Below are positions 4,911 through 5,064 of a stretch of DNA of 5,064 nucleotides, piece after piece. Both the position numbers and the translations under genes were made by a program. Source of the DNA: Thermotogaceae bacterium (GTDB lineage Bacteria > Thermotogota > Thermotogae > Thermotogales > Thermotogaceae); contig JALVXE010000008.1 of assembly GCA_027038385.1 (NCBI GenBank), positions 1 to 5,064 on the forward strand. Direction: 5' to 3'. The notes beneath the pieces were generated by a model. The model was given only the letters and a program-made list of their open reading frames with translations. It was not told where the DNA came from and ran no database searches. The stretch's first letter is position 1. Each line of letters begins with the position of its first letter.

Positions 4911-5064
4911 AAGAAATAAGGGTGTGCGCTGGTGGAGCTTGTGTTGCGGCTGGTGAATTCGCGGTTAAAGGAGCCCTCGTGAAAGCACTCAAAGATAAAG
5001 GGCTTTTGAACGAATACAAGATAGTCGGGACCGGATGAATGGGTATGTGCAGTCGAGGGCCTTT
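4907..5064 (+). CDS. nuoF: NuoF/HydB-type flavoprotein subunit, N-terminal part, with an in-frame UGA at a cluster-cysteine position (3' truncated)
   Basis: ATG 4907 overlaps the nuoE stop (ATGA) and has GGTGG six bases upstream. The frame encodes the thioredoxin-like [2Fe-2S] domain that precedes the FMN/NADH core in HydB-type proteins: IRVCAGGAC with C7-x4-C12, a helix containing KGALVKALKDKGLL, and a strand KIVGTG. Codon 44 is TGA (5036-5038), followed in the same frame by MGMCSRGP with Cys48 (TGC 5048-5050). Family members read T-G-C-x-G-x-C-x-x-G-P here, so the TGA takes the place of the third ligand cysteine. Conserved residues on both sides argue for one continuous protein with selenocysteine at 44. 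Other readings are a sequencing error, a recent nonsense mutation, or a 43-residue truncated product. The window ends 26 bases past the UGA, before the SECIS hairpin and the FMN domain can be examined. Confidence 0.75.
5036..5038 (+). other. Candidate selenocysteine UGA codon
   Basis: The in-frame TGA is bounded by GGG ACC GGA before it and ATG GGT ATG TGC AGT after it. Its register matches the C-x3-C ligand pair of the domain (U44-x3-C48). Four other genes in the window end in TGA (at 384, 2034, 3103 and 4910) and Trp is encoded by TGG, so a general reassignment of UGA is unlikely. A Cys codon would need only one base change (TGA to TGC or TGT), so a sequencing error must be ruled out. Confidence 0.65.

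Noticed and set aside
4762..5019. Minus-strand open frame opposite the end of nuoE and start of nuoF
   Set aside because: It is antisense to two genes with conserved cysteine motifs, and its Ser/Pro-rich translation resembles no family.
4907..5038. Reassigned genetic code (UGA as Trp or Gly) to explain the in-frame TGA
   Set aside because: Four other genes in the window end cleanly at TGA at the expected family C-terminus, and Trp is encoded by TGG; the position is a conserved Cys, not Trp or Gly.
5039..5064. Possible SECIS hairpin right after the UGA (GGGU 5041-5044 with GCCU 5059-5062)
   Set aside because: Only four weak pairs including G-U pairs are available, and the window ends before a proper bacterial SECIS stem and loop could be judged.
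1..5064. CRISPR array, tRNA, rRNA, insertion sequence or attachment site
   Set aside because: No regularly spaced repeats, cloverleaf-like segments, transposase motifs or terminal inverted repeats were seen; nearly all bases are in recognised genes.

Overview
The window is a compact bacterial segment with five genes or gene parts on two strands and almost no non-coding DNA. Gene content (NFACT/RqcH, RarA/MgsA, a compact amidohydrolase and a NuoE/HydC-NuoF/HydB pair), strong AGGAGGTGAT-type ribosome sites, frequent GTG/TTG starts, many AGA/AGG/ATA codons and charged proteins suggest a thermophilic or anaerobic lineage. Thermotogota is my best guess, but this is inference from composition and gene style and is not proven.

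Layout: positions 1-384 (+) hold the C-terminal part of an HD-GYP c-di-GMP phosphodiesterase domain. Its 3' end overlaps by 23 bp the 3' end of a convergent operon on the minus strand. Read in transcription order, that operon is a metal-dependent amidohydrolase (4308 to 3103), rarA (3110 to 2034) and rqcH (2032 to 362). The genes overlap or nearly touch and each has its own Shine-Dalgarno site. A short divergent region (about 4318-4391) carries two back-to-back extended -10 promoter candidates. Rightwards, nuoE/hydC (4392-4910) overlaps by four bases a nuoF/hydB-type gene that starts at 4907 and runs off the window.

The most exciting feature is in the last gene. Its N-terminal thioredoxin-like [2Fe-2S] domain reads normally for 43 codons and then meets an in-frame TGA (5036-5038). 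That codon sits exactly where the third cluster-ligand cysteine of the T-G-C-x-G-x-C-x-x-G-P motif is expected, and the motif continues in the same frame after it. UGA is an ordinary stop for the other genes here, so the simplest biological reading is selenocysteine as a ligand in the electron-transfer subunit of an NAD(P)-linked hydrogenase or related flavin complex. The window ends 26 bases after the UGA, so the SECIS element cannot be checked.

Functionally, the minus-strand operon joins a factor for stalled replication forks (RarA) with one for stalled ribosomes (RqcH) behind a metabolic hydrolase. The plus-strand operon is redox machinery. Secondary oddities are a RarA lacking its usual N-terminal RP-containing segment and an RqcH in which the Asp of the tRNA-binding DR pair is Ser.
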